The notes: a model not told the origin generated them from the sequence alone. A DNA stretch of 28,644 bases from CAYYKK01 sp964467935 (GCA_964467935.1 CAYYKK010000061.1:1-28644); one strand, 5' to 3'; counted from the stretch's first letter, positions 8,654 through 18,022 are shown. Translations and numbers: made by a program.

Positions 8654-10471
8654 ATGACGCAGACGCTGCACTACAGATCGAACCTTCGAGACACTCTCTT
8701 CCAGCTCTTCGAGGTGCTCGACGTCGGGCAGACGACGCTCGGCAAGGGCCCCTTCGCCTCGATGGACGAGGCGGTGGCGGTGGCGTCGCTCGAGGCCGCG
8801 GAGAAGCTCTGCTCGACCGAGCTGCAGAAGAGCTTCGTCGACTCGGACCGCACCCCGCTCTCCCTCGACGCAGAGGGCAACGTCACCATCCCGGAGTCGC
8901 TCGCGCGCTCGTACCACGCGTTCTACGACGCCGAGGCGCACCTGCTCAACGTCCCCGAGCGCATGGGCGGCATCGGCGCCCCGCCGAGCGTCGGCTGGGC
9001 GGCCTTCGAGTACGTCGTCGGCGCCAACGCGCCGCTCGCCTTCTATCTCTTCGGCACGTTCGCGGCGCGGACGATCGATCGCCACGGCACCGAGGGTCAG
9101 CGGCAGCGCTTCATCAAGAGCCTGATCGAGAAGCGGTGGGGCGGCTCGATGGTGCTCACCGAGCCCGACGCGGGCAGCGACGTGGGCGCGGGCCGCACGA
9201 AGGCGCGCCAGGTCGACGGCGAGATTTGGGAGATCGAGGGCACGAAGCGCTTCATCACCAACGGCGACTTCGACACGCCGGAGAACCTCGTGCACCTCGT
9301 GCTCGCGCGCCCCGAGGGCGCCGGCGGCGGGACGAAGGGCCTCTCGCTCTTCATCGTCCCGAAGTTCTGGGTGAACGAGGACGGCAGCCTCGGCGAGCGC
9401 AACGGCGCCTACTGCACGAAGATCGAGAAGAAGATGGGCATCAAGGGGTCGGCGACCTGCGAGATGGTCTTCGGCGACGGCAAGCCCGCGCGCGGGCTCC
9501 TGATGGGCAACGTGCACGACGGCATCCGCCAGATGTTCCACGTCATCGAGCAGGCGCGCATGGCGGTCGGCGTCAAATCGATGTCGACGCTCTCGACCGC
9601 GTACCTCAACGCCCTCGACTACGCGAAGGATCGCACGCAAGGCCCCGACCTCTTGCGCGCGGCCGACAAGACGTCGCCGCGTGTGAAGATCATCCGCCAC
9701 CCGGACGTGCGCCGCATGCTCATGAGCCAGAAGGCGTTCGCGGAGGGCATGCGCTCGCTTTGTCTCTACACGGCTTGGGTGCAGGACCAGGTCGAGATCG
9801 CGGGCGGTCACGGCGCGAAGGCCGCGGACGATCTCGACAAGCTGAACGACATGCTCCTGCCGCTCGTGAAGGGCTACTGCTCCGACAAGGCCTACGAGCA
9901 GCTCAGCTTGAGCCTGCAGACGTACGGCGGCTCCGGGTACTGCCAGGACTATCCCGTCGAGCAATACATCCGCGATCAGAAGATCGACACGCTCTACGAA
10001 GGCACGACGCACATCCAGGCGCTCGACCTCTTCTTCCGCAAGATCGCGCGCGACGGCGGCCAGACGCTGCAGAACCTCTTCGGCGAGATCGAGAAGACGG
10101 CGACGGGCGACGCGGGCGGCGACGCGCTCGTCGGCGAGCGGGCAGCGCTGAAGCGCGCCCTCGACGACGTGAAGGGGATCTACGGCGTCATGATGGGCAA
10201 GGTGAGCGAGTCGCTCTACCACGTGGGATTTCAGGGCAACCGCATCCTCTTCGCGACGGCCGAGCTCGTCATCGGCTGGCTCTGGCTGCGACAGGCGGCG
10301 GCGGCGATCGCGGGCAAGGCGAAGAAGCCGACCGACGCCGCGTTCTACGACGGCAAGGTCGCGGCGGCGCGCTGGTACGTCAAGAACGTGCTCCCCGGCC
10401 TCACGCTGACGCGCAAGCTCGTCGAGCAGAGCTCGCTCGAGCTGATGGACGTGGGCGACGATCAGTTCTGA
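8654..10471 (+). CDS. Acyl-CoA dehydrogenase, long (about 600-residue) form
   Basis: The 605-residue flavoenzyme oxidises acyl-CoA to trans-2-enoyl-CoA, the first step of beta-oxidation, with FAD. It has the extra N-terminal segment and C-terminal domain typical of the FadE5-like long family. The flavin/substrate signature is L168-T-E170-P-D-A-G-S-D, and T-L-Y-E449-G-T-T-H-I-Q holds the likely catalytic glutamate. The ATG at 8654 was chosen because GAGGAACGGAAG lies just upstream and because the protein start M-T-Q-T-L-H-Y fits the family; an earlier in-frame ATG at 8570 would add an atypical basic leader. It is a single gene followed by several hairpins. A partner such as an ETF or a thiolase is not in the window. 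Substrate chain length cannot be judged from the sequence. Confidence 0.93.
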   Translation: MTQTLHYRSNLRDTLFQLFEVLDVGQTTLGKGPFASMDEAVAVASLEAAEKLCSTELQKSFVDSDRTPLSLDAEGNVTIPESLARSYHAFYDAEAHLLNVPERMGGIGAPPSVGWAAFEYVVGANAPLAFYLFGTFAARTIDRHGTEGQRQRFIKSLIEKRWGGSMVLTEPDAGSDVGAGRTKARQVDGEIWEIEGTKRFITNGDFDTPENLVHLVLARPEGAGGGTKGLSLFIVPKFWVNEDGSLGERNGAYCTKIEKKMGIKGSATCEMVFGDGKPARGLLMGNVHDGIRQMFHVIEQARMAVGVKSMSTLSTAYLNALDYAKDRTQGPDLLRAADKTSPRVKIIRHPDVRRMLMSQKAFAEGMRSLCLYTAWVQDQVEIAGGHGAKAADDLDKLNDMLLPLVKGYCSDKAYEQLSLSLQTYGGSGYCQDYPVEQYIRDQKIDTLYEGTTHIQALDLFFRKIARDGGQTLQNLFGEIEKTATGDAGGDALVGERAALKRALDDVKGIYGVMMGKVSESLYHVGFQGNRILFATAELVIGWLWLRQAAAAIAGKAKKPTDAAFYDGKVAAARWYVKNVLPGLTLTRKLVEQSSLELMDVGDDQF

Positions 10472-10487
10472 TCGAGCAGTCCTCATC

Positions 10488-10563
10488 GAGCGCTGGCGCG
10501 AAGGCGCTCCGGCGAGCCTCGCCAGAAGGGGCTCGCCGCGCGCGCGGATGGTCCGCCCGGACC
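10488..10563 (+). terminator. Cluster of three hairpins after acyl-CoA dehydrogenase
   Basis: Three inverted repeats follow the stop codon: GAGCGC/GCGCTC (10488-10493 and 10504-10509), GGCGAGCC/GGCTCGCC (10511-10518 and 10530-10537, perfect 8 bp) and GGTCCG/CGGACC (10550-10555 and 10558-10563). None has a T tract, as is usual in very GC-rich genomes. The cluster fills most of the 122-base gap before the next gene and may stop or slow transcription; RNA processing is an alternative. Confidence 0.45.
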
Positions 10564-10578
10564 GCCCGTGACCTGTGG

Positions 10579-10584
10579 TAGCTT
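10579..10584 (+). promoter_or_regulatory. Possible -10 box for the lipoprotein-mlaE genes
   Basis: TAGCTT, preceded by CTGTGG, lies 9 bases before the ATG at 10594. A similar string, TGTGGTAGCG, precedes the parvulin-like gene at 23938 at nearly the same distance. The repeated spacing suggests near-leaderless promoters. No -35 box is clear. Confidence 0.35.
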
Positions 10585-10593
10585 TGCCCGCGA

Positions 10594-11130
10594 ATGGCGT
10601 CCCAGGGTCGGAGCAGGACGGGGCTCGGCGTGCTCGCTCTCGGCGTCGCTTCACTCGCGAGCGCCGGGTGCGGCTCCGCCTTCGACGGGCGCACGTACCA
10701 CGGCGACGGGTTCCAGTTCCAAGTGCCTCCGGCGCCGTCGACCTGGACCGCGCTTCACGTCTCGGACGCGGCGCTCGCGTACGAGGATCCGTCGAGCGGG
10801 GGAACGATCGGCGTGAACGGTCGCTGTGACAAGGACGGGGAGGACGTGCCGCTCAAGGCGCTGACGCAGCACCTCTTCATCCAGTTCACCGAGCGCGACA
10901 TCCACTCGCAAGAGGTCGTGCCCTTCGACGGCCGCGAGGCGATGCGCTCCGACGTCACGGCGAAGCTCGACGGCGTCCCGCGGCGCCTCGTGGTGTGGGT
11001 GCTGAAGAAGGACAAGTGCGTCTACGACTTGATGTTCCTCGCGCCGCCGGAGCGCTTCGAAGGGGGCCTCGAGGCGTTCGACGCGTGGGCCAAGGGCTTC
11101 ACCGCGTCACGCGGCGGAGGTGACCCGTGA
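10594..11130 (+). CDS. Probable lipoprotein linked to the MlaE permease
   Basis: The 178-residue protein begins with a signal peptide (R6, R8; hydrophobic 10-22) and a lipobox S-A-G-C with the cysteine at residue 26. The mature part starts with Y-H-G-D-G-F-Q-F-Q-V-P, a short beta-rich segment seen in many small myxobacterial lipoproteins. It has two further cysteines, in G-R-C-D-K and K-D-K-C-V-Y-D. No enzyme motif is visible. The stop TGA overlaps the GTG start of the mlaE-type gene by 4 bases, so the two are almost certainly translated together. A role assisting lipid transport at the envelope is inferred from this coupling only. Confidence 0.8.
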   Translation: MASQGRSRTGLGVLALGVASLASAGCGSAFDGRTYHGDGFQFQVPPAPSTWTALHVSDAALAYEDPSSGGTIGVNGRCDKDGEDVPLKALTQHLFIQFTERDIHSQEVVPFDGREAMRSDVTAKLDGVPRRLVVWVLKKDKCVYDLMFLAPPERFEGGLEAFDAWAKGFTASRGGGDP

Positions 11131-11996
11131 GCGGCGCGCTCGAGCGCGAGTCCGAGCCGCCGCCGTCCCTGCCGCCGTCGCAGCGCGTGAGCATCATGCC
11201 GCCCGCCGAGCCGTCGCTGCGCGATCGGCTGCGTGAGACGGCCAAAGCCGTCCTCGACCACTTCGGCCACGCGGGGACGATGACCTGGGGCGCGCTCGTC
11301 GCGATCTTCAAGCGGCCGAGCGAGGTGCGCGCGACGATCTACCAAATGCACGCGCTCGGCGTGCGGAGCGTGCCCATCGCGTCGGTGACGGCCGTCTTCG
11401 TGGGCATGGTCATGGCGCTGCAGTTCGCGTTCGGCCTGCAGCGCTTCGGCGGCATGGAGTACACGGGTCGCGTCGTCGGCATCAGCTTCACGCGCGAGCT
11501 GGCGCCGACGCTCACCGCGGTCATCGTCGGCGCGCGCATGGGGGCGGGCATCGCGGCGGAGCTCGGTTCGATGGCGGTGACGGAGCAGATCGACGCCATC
11601 CGCAGCCTCGGCGCCGATCCGCTGAAGAAGCTCGTCGCGCCTCGGCTGGTCGCGAGCACCATCGTGATGCCGATGCTCTGCGCCATCGCGCTCGTGGTCG
11701 GCTTCGGCGGAGCGATGTTCATCACGTCGGCGGAGTTCGGGCTGCCGTCGGGCTTCTTCCTCCGCACGGCGCTCTCGAGCGTCAACTACATCGACTACAT
11801 GAGCGGCACGTTCAAGTGCCCGGTGTACGGCGCCATCATCGCGATCGTCGGCTGTCACTACGGCATCCGGACGCGCGGCGGCACCGAGGGCGTGGGGCAC
11901 GCGACGACCGCGACGGTGGTCACCACGTCGATCGCGATCCTCATCGCCGACTTCTTCATGACCAAGATCTCGTTCATCATCTGGCCGGCGAAGTAG
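11127..11996 (+). CDS. mlaE: MlaE-family ABC transporter permease
   Basis: The 289-residue inner-membrane protein is the permease of Mla-type phospholipid transporters, which move lipids between the inner and outer membranes together with an ATPase (MlaF) and an MCE-domain protein (MlaD). Five or so hydrophobic segments are visible, and the family core R123-E-L-A-P-T-L-T followed by G-A-R-M-G-A-G-I-A-A-E-L-G-S-M is intact. The GTG start at 11127 overlaps the lipoprotein stop; an internal ATG at residue 24 is a possible alternative, because the first 30 residues are a Pro/Ser-rich extension unusual for the family. Neither mlaF nor mlaD is in the window, so partners must be encoded elsewhere. 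The symbol denotes family membership. Confidence 0.92.
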   Translation: MSGALERESEPPPSLPPSQRVSIMPPAEPSLRDRLRETAKAVLDHFGHAGTMTWGALVAIFKRPSEVRATIYQMHALGVRSVPIASVTAVFVGMVMALQFAFGLQRFGGMEYTGRVVGISFTRELAPTLTAVIVGARMGAGIAAELGSMAVTEQIDAIRSLGADPLKKLVAPRLVASTIVMPMLCAIALVVGFGGAMFITSAEFGLPSGFFLRTALSSVNYIDYMSGTFKCPVYGAIIAIVGCHYGIRTRGGTEGVGHATTATVVTTSIAILIADFFMTKISFIIWPAK

Positions 11997-11998
11997 GC

Positions 11999-12400
11999 GT
12001 GCGCGCGTTGGGCGAGACCGCGCGAACGCTCGGCTTCCTCGTCGCCGTCGCGCTCGTCGGGCCCCTCGCGTGCGACTCGTCGCGACGGACGAACGGCGCG
12101 AGCCGCGTGAGCGAGAGCGCGCTGCCGGTGCCCGACCTGTCCGCGCGACGCCCCACCGTGCGGTTTTTGATGGAGCGGACGACCGATCGCTGCGAGGTCT
12201 ACTGGGTCGACGGCGCCGAATCGAGCAAGCACGCCGACGCGCCCTGCCCCGAGGAGATGCTGCTCGGCGAGAAGCTCCGGCTCTCGGGGATGACGTGCAT
12301 CCTCGAGAGCGCGACCGAGGACCGGCGCGTGCCGGTGGTGTGCCCGGATCCGCTGACGAACCTCGAGAAGGCCTACCGAAAGGCCCACCCCGCGAAGTAG
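11999..12400 (+). CDS. Small secreted protein, possible lipoprotein, after mlaE
   Basis: Starting at GTG 11999, just after the mlaE stop, the frame gives 133 residues. Residues about 11-24 are hydrophobic and end in G-P-L-A-C, an imperfect lipobox with proline at -3. The mature part carries further cysteines (D-R-C-E-V, A-P-C-P-E, M-T-C-I-L, V-V-C-P-D), suggesting two disulfides in the periplasm. The frame is open further upstream inside mlaE, but that part overlaps the permease and is unlikely to be used. No family was recognised. The 2-base gap to mlaE implies co-transcription, so it may belong to the same envelope function. The gene converges on the giant TPR gene. Confidence 0.6.
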   Translation: MRALGETARTLGFLVAVALVGPLACDSSRRTNGASRVSESALPVPDLSARRPTVRFLMERTTDRCEVYWVDGAESSKHADAPCPEEMLLGEKLRLSGMTCILESATEDRRVPVVCPDPLTNLEKAYRKAHPAK

Positions 12401-12402
12401 CG

Positions 12403-12424
12403 CGACTCAGCCGAGGCCGAGTCG
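12403..12424. terminator. Weak hairpin at a convergent gene junction
   Basis: CGACTC (12403-12408) and GAGTCG (12419-12424) form a 6-bp stem with a 10-base loop, lying across the 6-base gap and the 3' end of the giant TPR gene on the minus strand. It could end transcription from either side. The stem is short and there is no T tract. Confidence 0.25.
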
Positions 12425-15400
12425 GGCGCGCGCGTCGCTGTAGTGATCGCTCACCGAGAAGACGATGAGGTCACGCGCCTCGGCGTTTCGTCCGACCCAC
12501 GTGACGCGCTCCTTGCCGTCCGTCGGCGGCCCGTTGAGCGCACCGCTCGCGAGCGCGAGGGCGCCGAGGGCGATGTTGGGATCCGCGACGGCGAGGAGAC
12601 CCGCGCGTGAGCCCCACCCGTTGACCGCGGTGTTCAGCGTCGAGGCGCGGTTGCCGATGGCGCCGATCACGTCGGCCGCGAGGAGCGCCACGTCCTGGCC
12701 GAGCCCCGTGGGCACGGTGCGCGAGAGGCGAGCGTGCGCTTCGGTGAGCTTCCCCGCGTCGACGCCCTGGGGGGCGAAGCTCGGGCTCATCACCTTCAGG
12801 TACGCCGCGAGCAGCGGCCAGAGATCGATCGGCGCCGTGCGCGCGAACGTCGCCGCGTTCGCTTGGATGACCTTGAGCGCGCGGTGGATGAGGAACGATC
12901 GTACCGACGAGGGAGGCTGCGAAGCCAGCGCCTGCCCGAGCACGATGGTCGGAGGATGCGCGGTCGCGGCGATGCAGACCGGACCGAGCACCGACGAGGT
13001 CATGATGTTGATCTGCGCGAGGCCGTAGGCGCCAGCGAGGGCGCGAACCTCCTCGCCGATCGAGGCGAGGTTCGGCGCGAGCGGCGCTGCGCGGATGGCG
13101 TCGAAGTTGAACGGCACCGCCTGATCGAGCATCGGCCCGGTCTTGAGGAGCAGCTCTCGGAACGCGGGCGTCATGACCTCGGGCGCGAGCAAATCGTCGA
13201 GCGCGGCGTCGCCTGCTCGCCCACCCGCCCCTGACAGCTCCGTCTCCTGACCATCGAGCGCGAGCACCGTCGCCCGCGCGACCTCGGCCGCGTCGGCGCG
13301 CCCGCGGAGCTCGGCGGCGGTCCAGAGCGTCTCGAAGAGGTACGGCTCGAAGCGTCCGGTGGAGAGCGCGCGGCGGGCGTCGGCGACGGCGCGATCGAGC
13401 AGGACGGCGGCGCTCGGCCCCTGCCCCGTGCGCTGGTAGAACTTCACGAGCGCGCGGAGCGCGAGATCGCTCTTCGGGTAAGCCTTGCGAGCGACGACGA
13501 GCGTGTTCTCGGCCTTCTTGAGCTCACCCATCTGCTCGAGGATCTCCGCGAGCTCGACGGTGCGCTGGCACTTCATCTCGGGCGACGCGGCGCCCTCGAC
13601 GAGGTGGTTCTGCTCTTCGACGGCGCGCGGGTATTGGCCCTCACGCAGGAGGAGCGCGACGAGCTTCTCGCGCGCGACGATCTCCTCCGGGTTGCGCTTC
13701 AGGATCTCCTGGTACGATAGCTCCGCGCGCTCGGCGTTCGGCAGGTGCTGGTCGTACAGCTCGCCGAGGCGCATGTAGATCTCGCACTGCTTGTCGGCGT
13801 CGCTCGTGAGGCGCGCGAGCCGGATGAGCGCCTGCTCGGCCCCCTCGTAGTCCTCGTCGACGAAGCAGAGCTCGGCGAACGCGCTGAGCGCGTCGACGTG
13901 ATCGGGGTTGGCTTCGAGCGCCGCCAGCAGCGCGCGTTTCGCCGCGCCCGCGTCGCCGACCTCGGCCAGCGCGCGGCCACGCATGACCTCCATTTCGACG
14001 CGCTCGCCCGGATCGGTGACGGAGTCGAGGCGACGCTCGAGCAGACCGGCGAGCTCCGCGCGAGCGCCCGCGGCGACGTAGATCTTCCTGAGGCGGGAGA
14101 ACACGTCGTCGTTCTGGGGATCGATCGCGAAGACCCGCTCGAGCGCCGTGCGCGCGCGCTCGACGTCTCCGAGATCCTGCAGGAGCACGCCGGCGCGGTA
14201 GTCGGTCTCCGCCTTCCACGCAGGCGTCGCCATCGCGTCGGCGGCCGCCTCGAGGTGCGTCGCGGCCGCCGCGAGCTCGGAGCGGTCGACGAGCAGATCG
14301 GCGAGCGAGAGCCGCGCGATCGGGTGGTGGGGCACCGCCGAGATCGCCGTCATGAAGAGCGCCTTCGCTTCGTCCCCCTCGTTCGCCGCGCGGAACGCCT
14401 CGGCGGCGCGGAGGGCCAAGGTCGCTCGCTCGTTCGGCCGATCGGTCCGACCGACGAGCTCCTTGTCGCAGTTCGCCGCGAGCAAGTGCTCCCCGCGATG
14501 GCGCGCGTGCGCCGCCATTTGCCTGAGCGCCCACGGCGTGCGGGGATCTTGGCCGAACGCGATCGACACCGGCTCGTAGGTCTCCTCCCAGCTCGCGCGA
14601 TGGCGGAAGCGCGCGCTGAGAGCGGCCCAAGCGTGAGCCTCGGCCCCTTCGAGGGCCTTCGCGAGCTCGAGCGCGATCGGCTCGAGCTCGTCCTCGCGTC
14701 CCTGCGCCATCAGCGTCGAGGCGACGCGGCGGAGCGTGCGGAGGTGCGACGGGTTCTCCTCGAGGATGCTTCGGCGGAAGAGGAGCCCGCTCGACGCGTC
14801 CCCGCGGCCGCGCTCGTCGAGCTCGGCGAGGCGCTCGTAGATCTCGAGCCTCGTCGCGGGGTCCTCTGCCTCGCGCGCCTTCGGCAGCAGCGCGTCGACG
14901 AACTCGGCGGTGCCATGCCCGGCGAGCGCGTAGCGATAGGCACAGATGGGGGCGAGCCCCTGATCGCCCGCGGCCTCCGCGAGCTTGACGGCCTTCGCGG
15001 CTTGCTCGAGCTGGCCGGCGTGCTCGTATTCGAGCGCCGCCTCGAGGGCGAGGCGCGCGGCCTCGGCGCCGGTCGACTCCTGCGCGCGCGCCTCACGCCA
15101 CGACGCGCGATCGCTCGGTGCTTCGCTCGCGAGCCGCTCGTAGAGGTCGCGCAGGCCGAAATCGACCGGACGCGCGCGGAGCGCCTCTTCGAGGAGCGCG
15201 CCCGCGGCGTTCGACTCGCCGTCCGAGACGAGGAGCGCCTCGCGGGTGAGATCGTAGGCTCGCTCGACCGGATCGTCGCTCGCCTCACGCCGAGCCCGGA
15301 GCCAGTCGATGAGCGCGTCCTGATCGCCCGAGACGCGCGCGAGCCGCTCGCCGGCATAGTTCGCGACGCCGAGCTTCGGGTCCGCGTCGGCCGCGCTCCG

Positions 15401-18022
15401 TAGACACGCCGCCGCCTCCGTCGCCTCCTCCTCGGGCGCGAGGCGGATGCCGCACTCGGTGAGGAGCACGGCGCTGCGCGTGCCCGGCGCGAGCTGCTCG
15501 GCGAAGCCGCGGAGCATGCGGGCGGTCGTCGCGGAGTCCTCTCTTCCGGCGCGCGCGCGCAGGACGGACTCGTGGTTGAAGCCGGCGCCGAGGATCTGGT
15601 CGTAGGCCGCCGTGGCCGCCTCGTGATCCTGCGCGACCTCGCTCAAGAGGCCTGCGGCGAGGGCGTGCTCGGCGTCTTCGGCGCCACCCGACCAGCCACG
15701 GAGCGCGCTGGCGACGCGCTGGGCGCTGCCCGCGTCGACGTCGAGCTCGAGCGCGAGAGGCCGCAGCGCGGCGGTCGATCTTCCCTGCGACTCGAGGTGC
15801 TCGAAGGCGCGTCCGAGCAGGGCCGGGATCGGCGTCGATGCGAGCGGCTCGGCCGATCGCGCCTGCGCGAGCGCGCGGGCGAGCGACACGGGGGCCGCGT
15901 CGATGTTGGACTCCTCGAGCCGCGAGCGACGCTCCGGTCCGCGCGGCAGGAGCACCGCGCGCGCCGCGGACTTCAGCGCCTCGAGCTCCGGCATGCTGGC
16001 GACGCCCTCGGCGTCGATCGCCGCGACGGCGGCCTCGCCGCCGGCCAGCGCGGCGATGGCGATGCGATCCGCTTCACCGAACGCCTCGGAGCTGACCGAG
16101 CCTTCGCTCTGGCCCATCTCGATTTGCACGGCGGCGAGCGCGCGCGCCGCCAGGTCGGGTCGCACGCCTCGCGCGGCCACGCCGAGCGCCGCCGCAGCGG
16201 CCGGGCGGGTGTCCTTGTTGGACGTCGCCAAGAGTCCGGCGATCCAAGCCGACGCAGGGGCGAGGACGTTGGGCTCGGCCTCGGGTCCGCCGAACGAGCC
16301 GAGGGCCTCGAAGGCGGCGACGGCGCTCGCAGCGTCGCCGTTCCGCAGCGCGCCGCGAGCCGCGAGGAGCGCGCCGTAGCCTTCGTGCGCCTCGCCCGGA
16401 CGACCGGCCCCGCGCATCGCGGCGACCGCGGCGAAGGCCTCGCCGAGGGCGGTCACGCCCTCCGCCTCGATGGGCCGCATGCGCGTGAGCGACGCGGCCT
16501 CGGGCGCACCGGAGAGCGCCTCCGCGAACCGCTGCACGTGGGCGCGAGGATCCGTGGGCATCGCGCGCATCGCGAGCTCGACCCGCTTCTTCGCGCCCGC
16601 TTCGTCGTTCAAGACGAGCCGCGACGCCTCGGCGCCGAACCAAGCCACGTGACACTTCGACTCGGGCGTCGGCATCACGCGAGCCTCGGCGTCCATCACC
16701 TCGACGGCGCGCGGCCAGCTCCCGCTGCGCGCGAGGATCGAGCGGTGCTGCCGCAGGACGAGGGGCATCGTCCCGCCGGCTTGCTGCGCGGCCTGCGCGG
16801 CCTGCGCGGACTCGTCGTCCTCGCCTGCCATGGCGAAGAGCTCGGAGACGACGAGCAGCGTGCGCGCCTGCGTGGCGCGATCGGTCATCAGGAGCGCCTC
16901 TTCGCGCAGCCAACGCGCGCGCTCGACGAAGCTCTCCCGCATGCCGGCGTTCTGAGAGAGAGCGATGCTCGCGTCGCGTTCGTCCTCGAACGAGGTCCCG
17001 CCGGTGCTCGCGAACGCGCGCGCCGGGATGGACGGCGCGACCGAGCGCGCGGGGCGCGCCTCGACCGGAGGCAGATCCGCGACCTCGGTGAGGCCCTCGT
17101 CCCCGGCGATCTCACCGATGCCCTCGCTGTCGATCTCCACGGCCGCTTCGGCCGCGGCCTCGGCACCAGCCTCGTCGCCGCTGGCGTCGACGCGAGGTGC
17201 GGCCGGAGGATCGAGGTACGCCGCGGGGCTCCGCAGATCGGCGAACGTGCGCCCGCCGTCGTCATCGTCGTCCCCGAGATCCTCGCCGGCAGCGACGGCG
17301 ATCTCCGCGCCCTCCGGCTCGGCCGCGACGAGCGCGGGCTCTTCGCCTGGGATCGGCGTGGGCGGCTCGCTCGGCCGCTTCATCATCGTGCGCGCCTCGT
17401 CCTCGTCGCTCGAGTCGTCGAAGTCGGGCGGCGGCGCCGAGCTGTACTCCAGGTCCGCGACGGGGATCGCTGGCGCGGCGGCCTTGGGCGGCGCCGGCGA
17501 GATCTTCCAGCCGGGCGGCGCGACGACCTCGCCGGCTGCGGCGCGAGCGCCGGGAGCCGGCGGAGGCGCCGGACGGCCAGGGGCGCTGGCTCGGGGAGGA
17601 GGTGGACGGGGCGGGGCCGGACGCGCGGGCGCGCCGCCGACCGGCGGATGCCGGACGCTGTCGAGCAACGCGGCCATCTCCTCCGCGTCGTGGAGCTTCG
17701 TCGCTTGCTCTTCGTCGTCGCCGTCGTCCTCCGCGGCGAGACCCGGGATGGGCGTCGCGTCGGCGCTCGCGGAGGGCTCGACGGGAGCAGCAGGCGGCGT
17801 GGGCGGCCGCGGCGGCGGACCTGGCTCGGGCGTGTTGCCCCGCGGCGCGTCGTCGAACAGCATGTCGAGGAGCGCGTCGCCCTCCGCCTCCGTCGGGAGC
17901 ACGTCGCGGATCGCCTGCGGATCGCGCGCGAACATCTGCCTGAGGCCGCCCTCGGAGGGCTTCGCAGGTCCGGCCGCGCGGGTTTGCGGCTGGCCTCGGT
18001 CGTCCTTCTTCTCGTCGCTCAC
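12407..18022 (-). CDS. Giant TPR protein with degenerate M48-like C-terminal domain (1871 residues)
   Basis: GTG at 18022 overlaps the stop of the upstream giant TPR gene (GTGA); the open frame before it is a shadow of that gene. Residues 1 to about 370 are disordered and Pro/Ala/Asp/Glu-rich, with three acidic patches each followed by a threonine (T108, T212, T259). Residues about 370-1590 are helical TPR-type repeats, clearest towards the C-terminal part (A-x-x-A-L-x-x-x-P). The last 280 residues form a separate domain with F-L-I-H1713-R-A-L-K at the place where M48 peptidases have HExxH, and S-R1806-A-G-L-L-A-V-A-D, like the M48 S-x-R-A-G-L-L motif. The glutamate and second histidine are missing, so proteolysis is not expected. 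There is no signal peptide, so it is probably a cytoplasmic scaffold. Its function is unknown. Confidence 0.85.
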   Translation of the reverse strand: MSDEKKDDRGQPQTRAAGPAKPSEGGLRQMFARDPQAIRDVLPTEAEGDALLDMLFDDAPRGNTPEPGPPPRPPTPPAAPVEPSASADATPIPGLAAEDDGDDEEQATKLHDAEEMAALLDSVRHPPVGGAPARPAPPRPPPPRASAPGRPAPPPAPGARAAAGEVVAPPGWKISPAPPKAAAPAIPVADLEYSSAPPPDFDDSSDEDEARTMMKRPSEPPTPIPGEEPALVAAEPEGAEIAVAAGEDLGDDDDDGGRTFADLRSPAAYLDPPAAPRVDASGDEAGAEAAAEAAVEIDSEGIGEIAGDEGLTEVADLPPVEARPARSVAPSIPARAFASTGGTSFEDERDASIALSQNAGMRESFVERARWLREEALLMTDRATQARTLLVVSELFAMAGEDDESAQAAQAAQQAGGTMPLVLRQHRSILARSGSWPRAVEVMDAEARVMPTPESKCHVAWFGAEASRLVLNDEAGAKKRVELAMRAMPTDPRAHVQRFAEALSGAPEAASLTRMRPIEAEGVTALGEAFAAVAAMRGAGRPGEAHEGYGALLAARGALRNGDAASAVAAFEALGSFGGPEAEPNVLAPASAWIAGLLATSNKDTRPAAAAALGVAARGVRPDLAARALAAVQIEMGQSEGSVSSEAFGEADRIAIAALAGGEAAVAAIDAEGVASMPELEALKSAARAVLLPRGPERRSRLEESNIDAAPVSLARALAQARSAEPLASTPIPALLGRAFEHLESQGRSTAALRPLALELDVDAGSAQRVASALRGWSGGAEDAEHALAAGLLSEVAQDHEAATAAYDQILGAGFNHESVLRARAGREDSATTARMLRGFAEQLAPGTRSAVLLTECGIRLAPEEEATEAAACLRSAADADPKLGVANYAGERLARVSGDQDALIDWLRARREASDDPVERAYDLTREALLVSDGESNAAGALLEEALRARPVDFGLRDLYERLASEAPSDRASWREARAQESTGAEAARLALEAALEYEHAGQLEQAAKAVKLAEAAGDQGLAPICAYRYALAGHGTAEFVDALLPKAREAEDPATRLEIYERLAELDERGRGDASSGLLFRRSILEENPSHLRTLRRVASTLMAQGREDELEPIALELAKALEGAEAHAWAALSARFRHRASWEETYEPVSIAFGQDPRTPWALRQMAAHARHRGEHLLAANCDKELVGRTDRPNERATLALRAAEAFRAANEGDEAKALFMTAISAVPHHPIARLSLADLLVDRSELAAAATHLEAAADAMATPAWKAETDYRAGVLLQDLGDVERARTALERVFAIDPQNDDVFSRLRKIYVAAGARAELAGLLERRLDSVTDPGERVEMEVMRGRALAEVGDAGAAKRALLAALEANPDHVDALSAFAELCFVDEDYEGAEQALIRLARLTSDADKQCEIYMRLGELYDQHLPNAERAELSYQEILKRNPEEIVAREKLVALLLREGQYPRAVEEQNHLVEGAASPEMKCQRTVELAEILEQMGELKKAENTLVVARKAYPKSDLALRALVKFYQRTGQGPSAAVLLDRAVADARRALSTGRFEPYLFETLWTAAELRGRADAAEVARATVLALDGQETELSGAGGRAGDAALDDLLAPEVMTPAFRELLLKTGPMLDQAVPFNFDAIRAAPLAPNLASIGEEVRALAGAYGLAQINIMTSSVLGPVCIAATAHPPTIVLGQALASQPPSSVRSFLIHRALKVIQANAATFARTAPIDLWPLLAAYLKVMSPSFAPQGVDAGKLTEAHARLSRTVPTGLGQDVALLAADVIGAIGNRASTLNTAVNGWGSRAGLLAVADPNIALGALALASGALNGPPTDGKERVTWVGRNAEARDLIVFSVSDHYSDARARLGLG
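16782..16808 (-). repeat. Short 9-bp tandem repeat inside the giant TPR gene
   Basis: GCCTGCGCG is repeated exactly at 16791-16799 and 16800-16808, with a degenerate copy before it. It encodes an Ala-Gln-Ala run (A-Q-A-A-Q-A-A-Q-Q) in a helical region. It keeps frame and may vary in copy number between strains. Confidence 0.5.
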
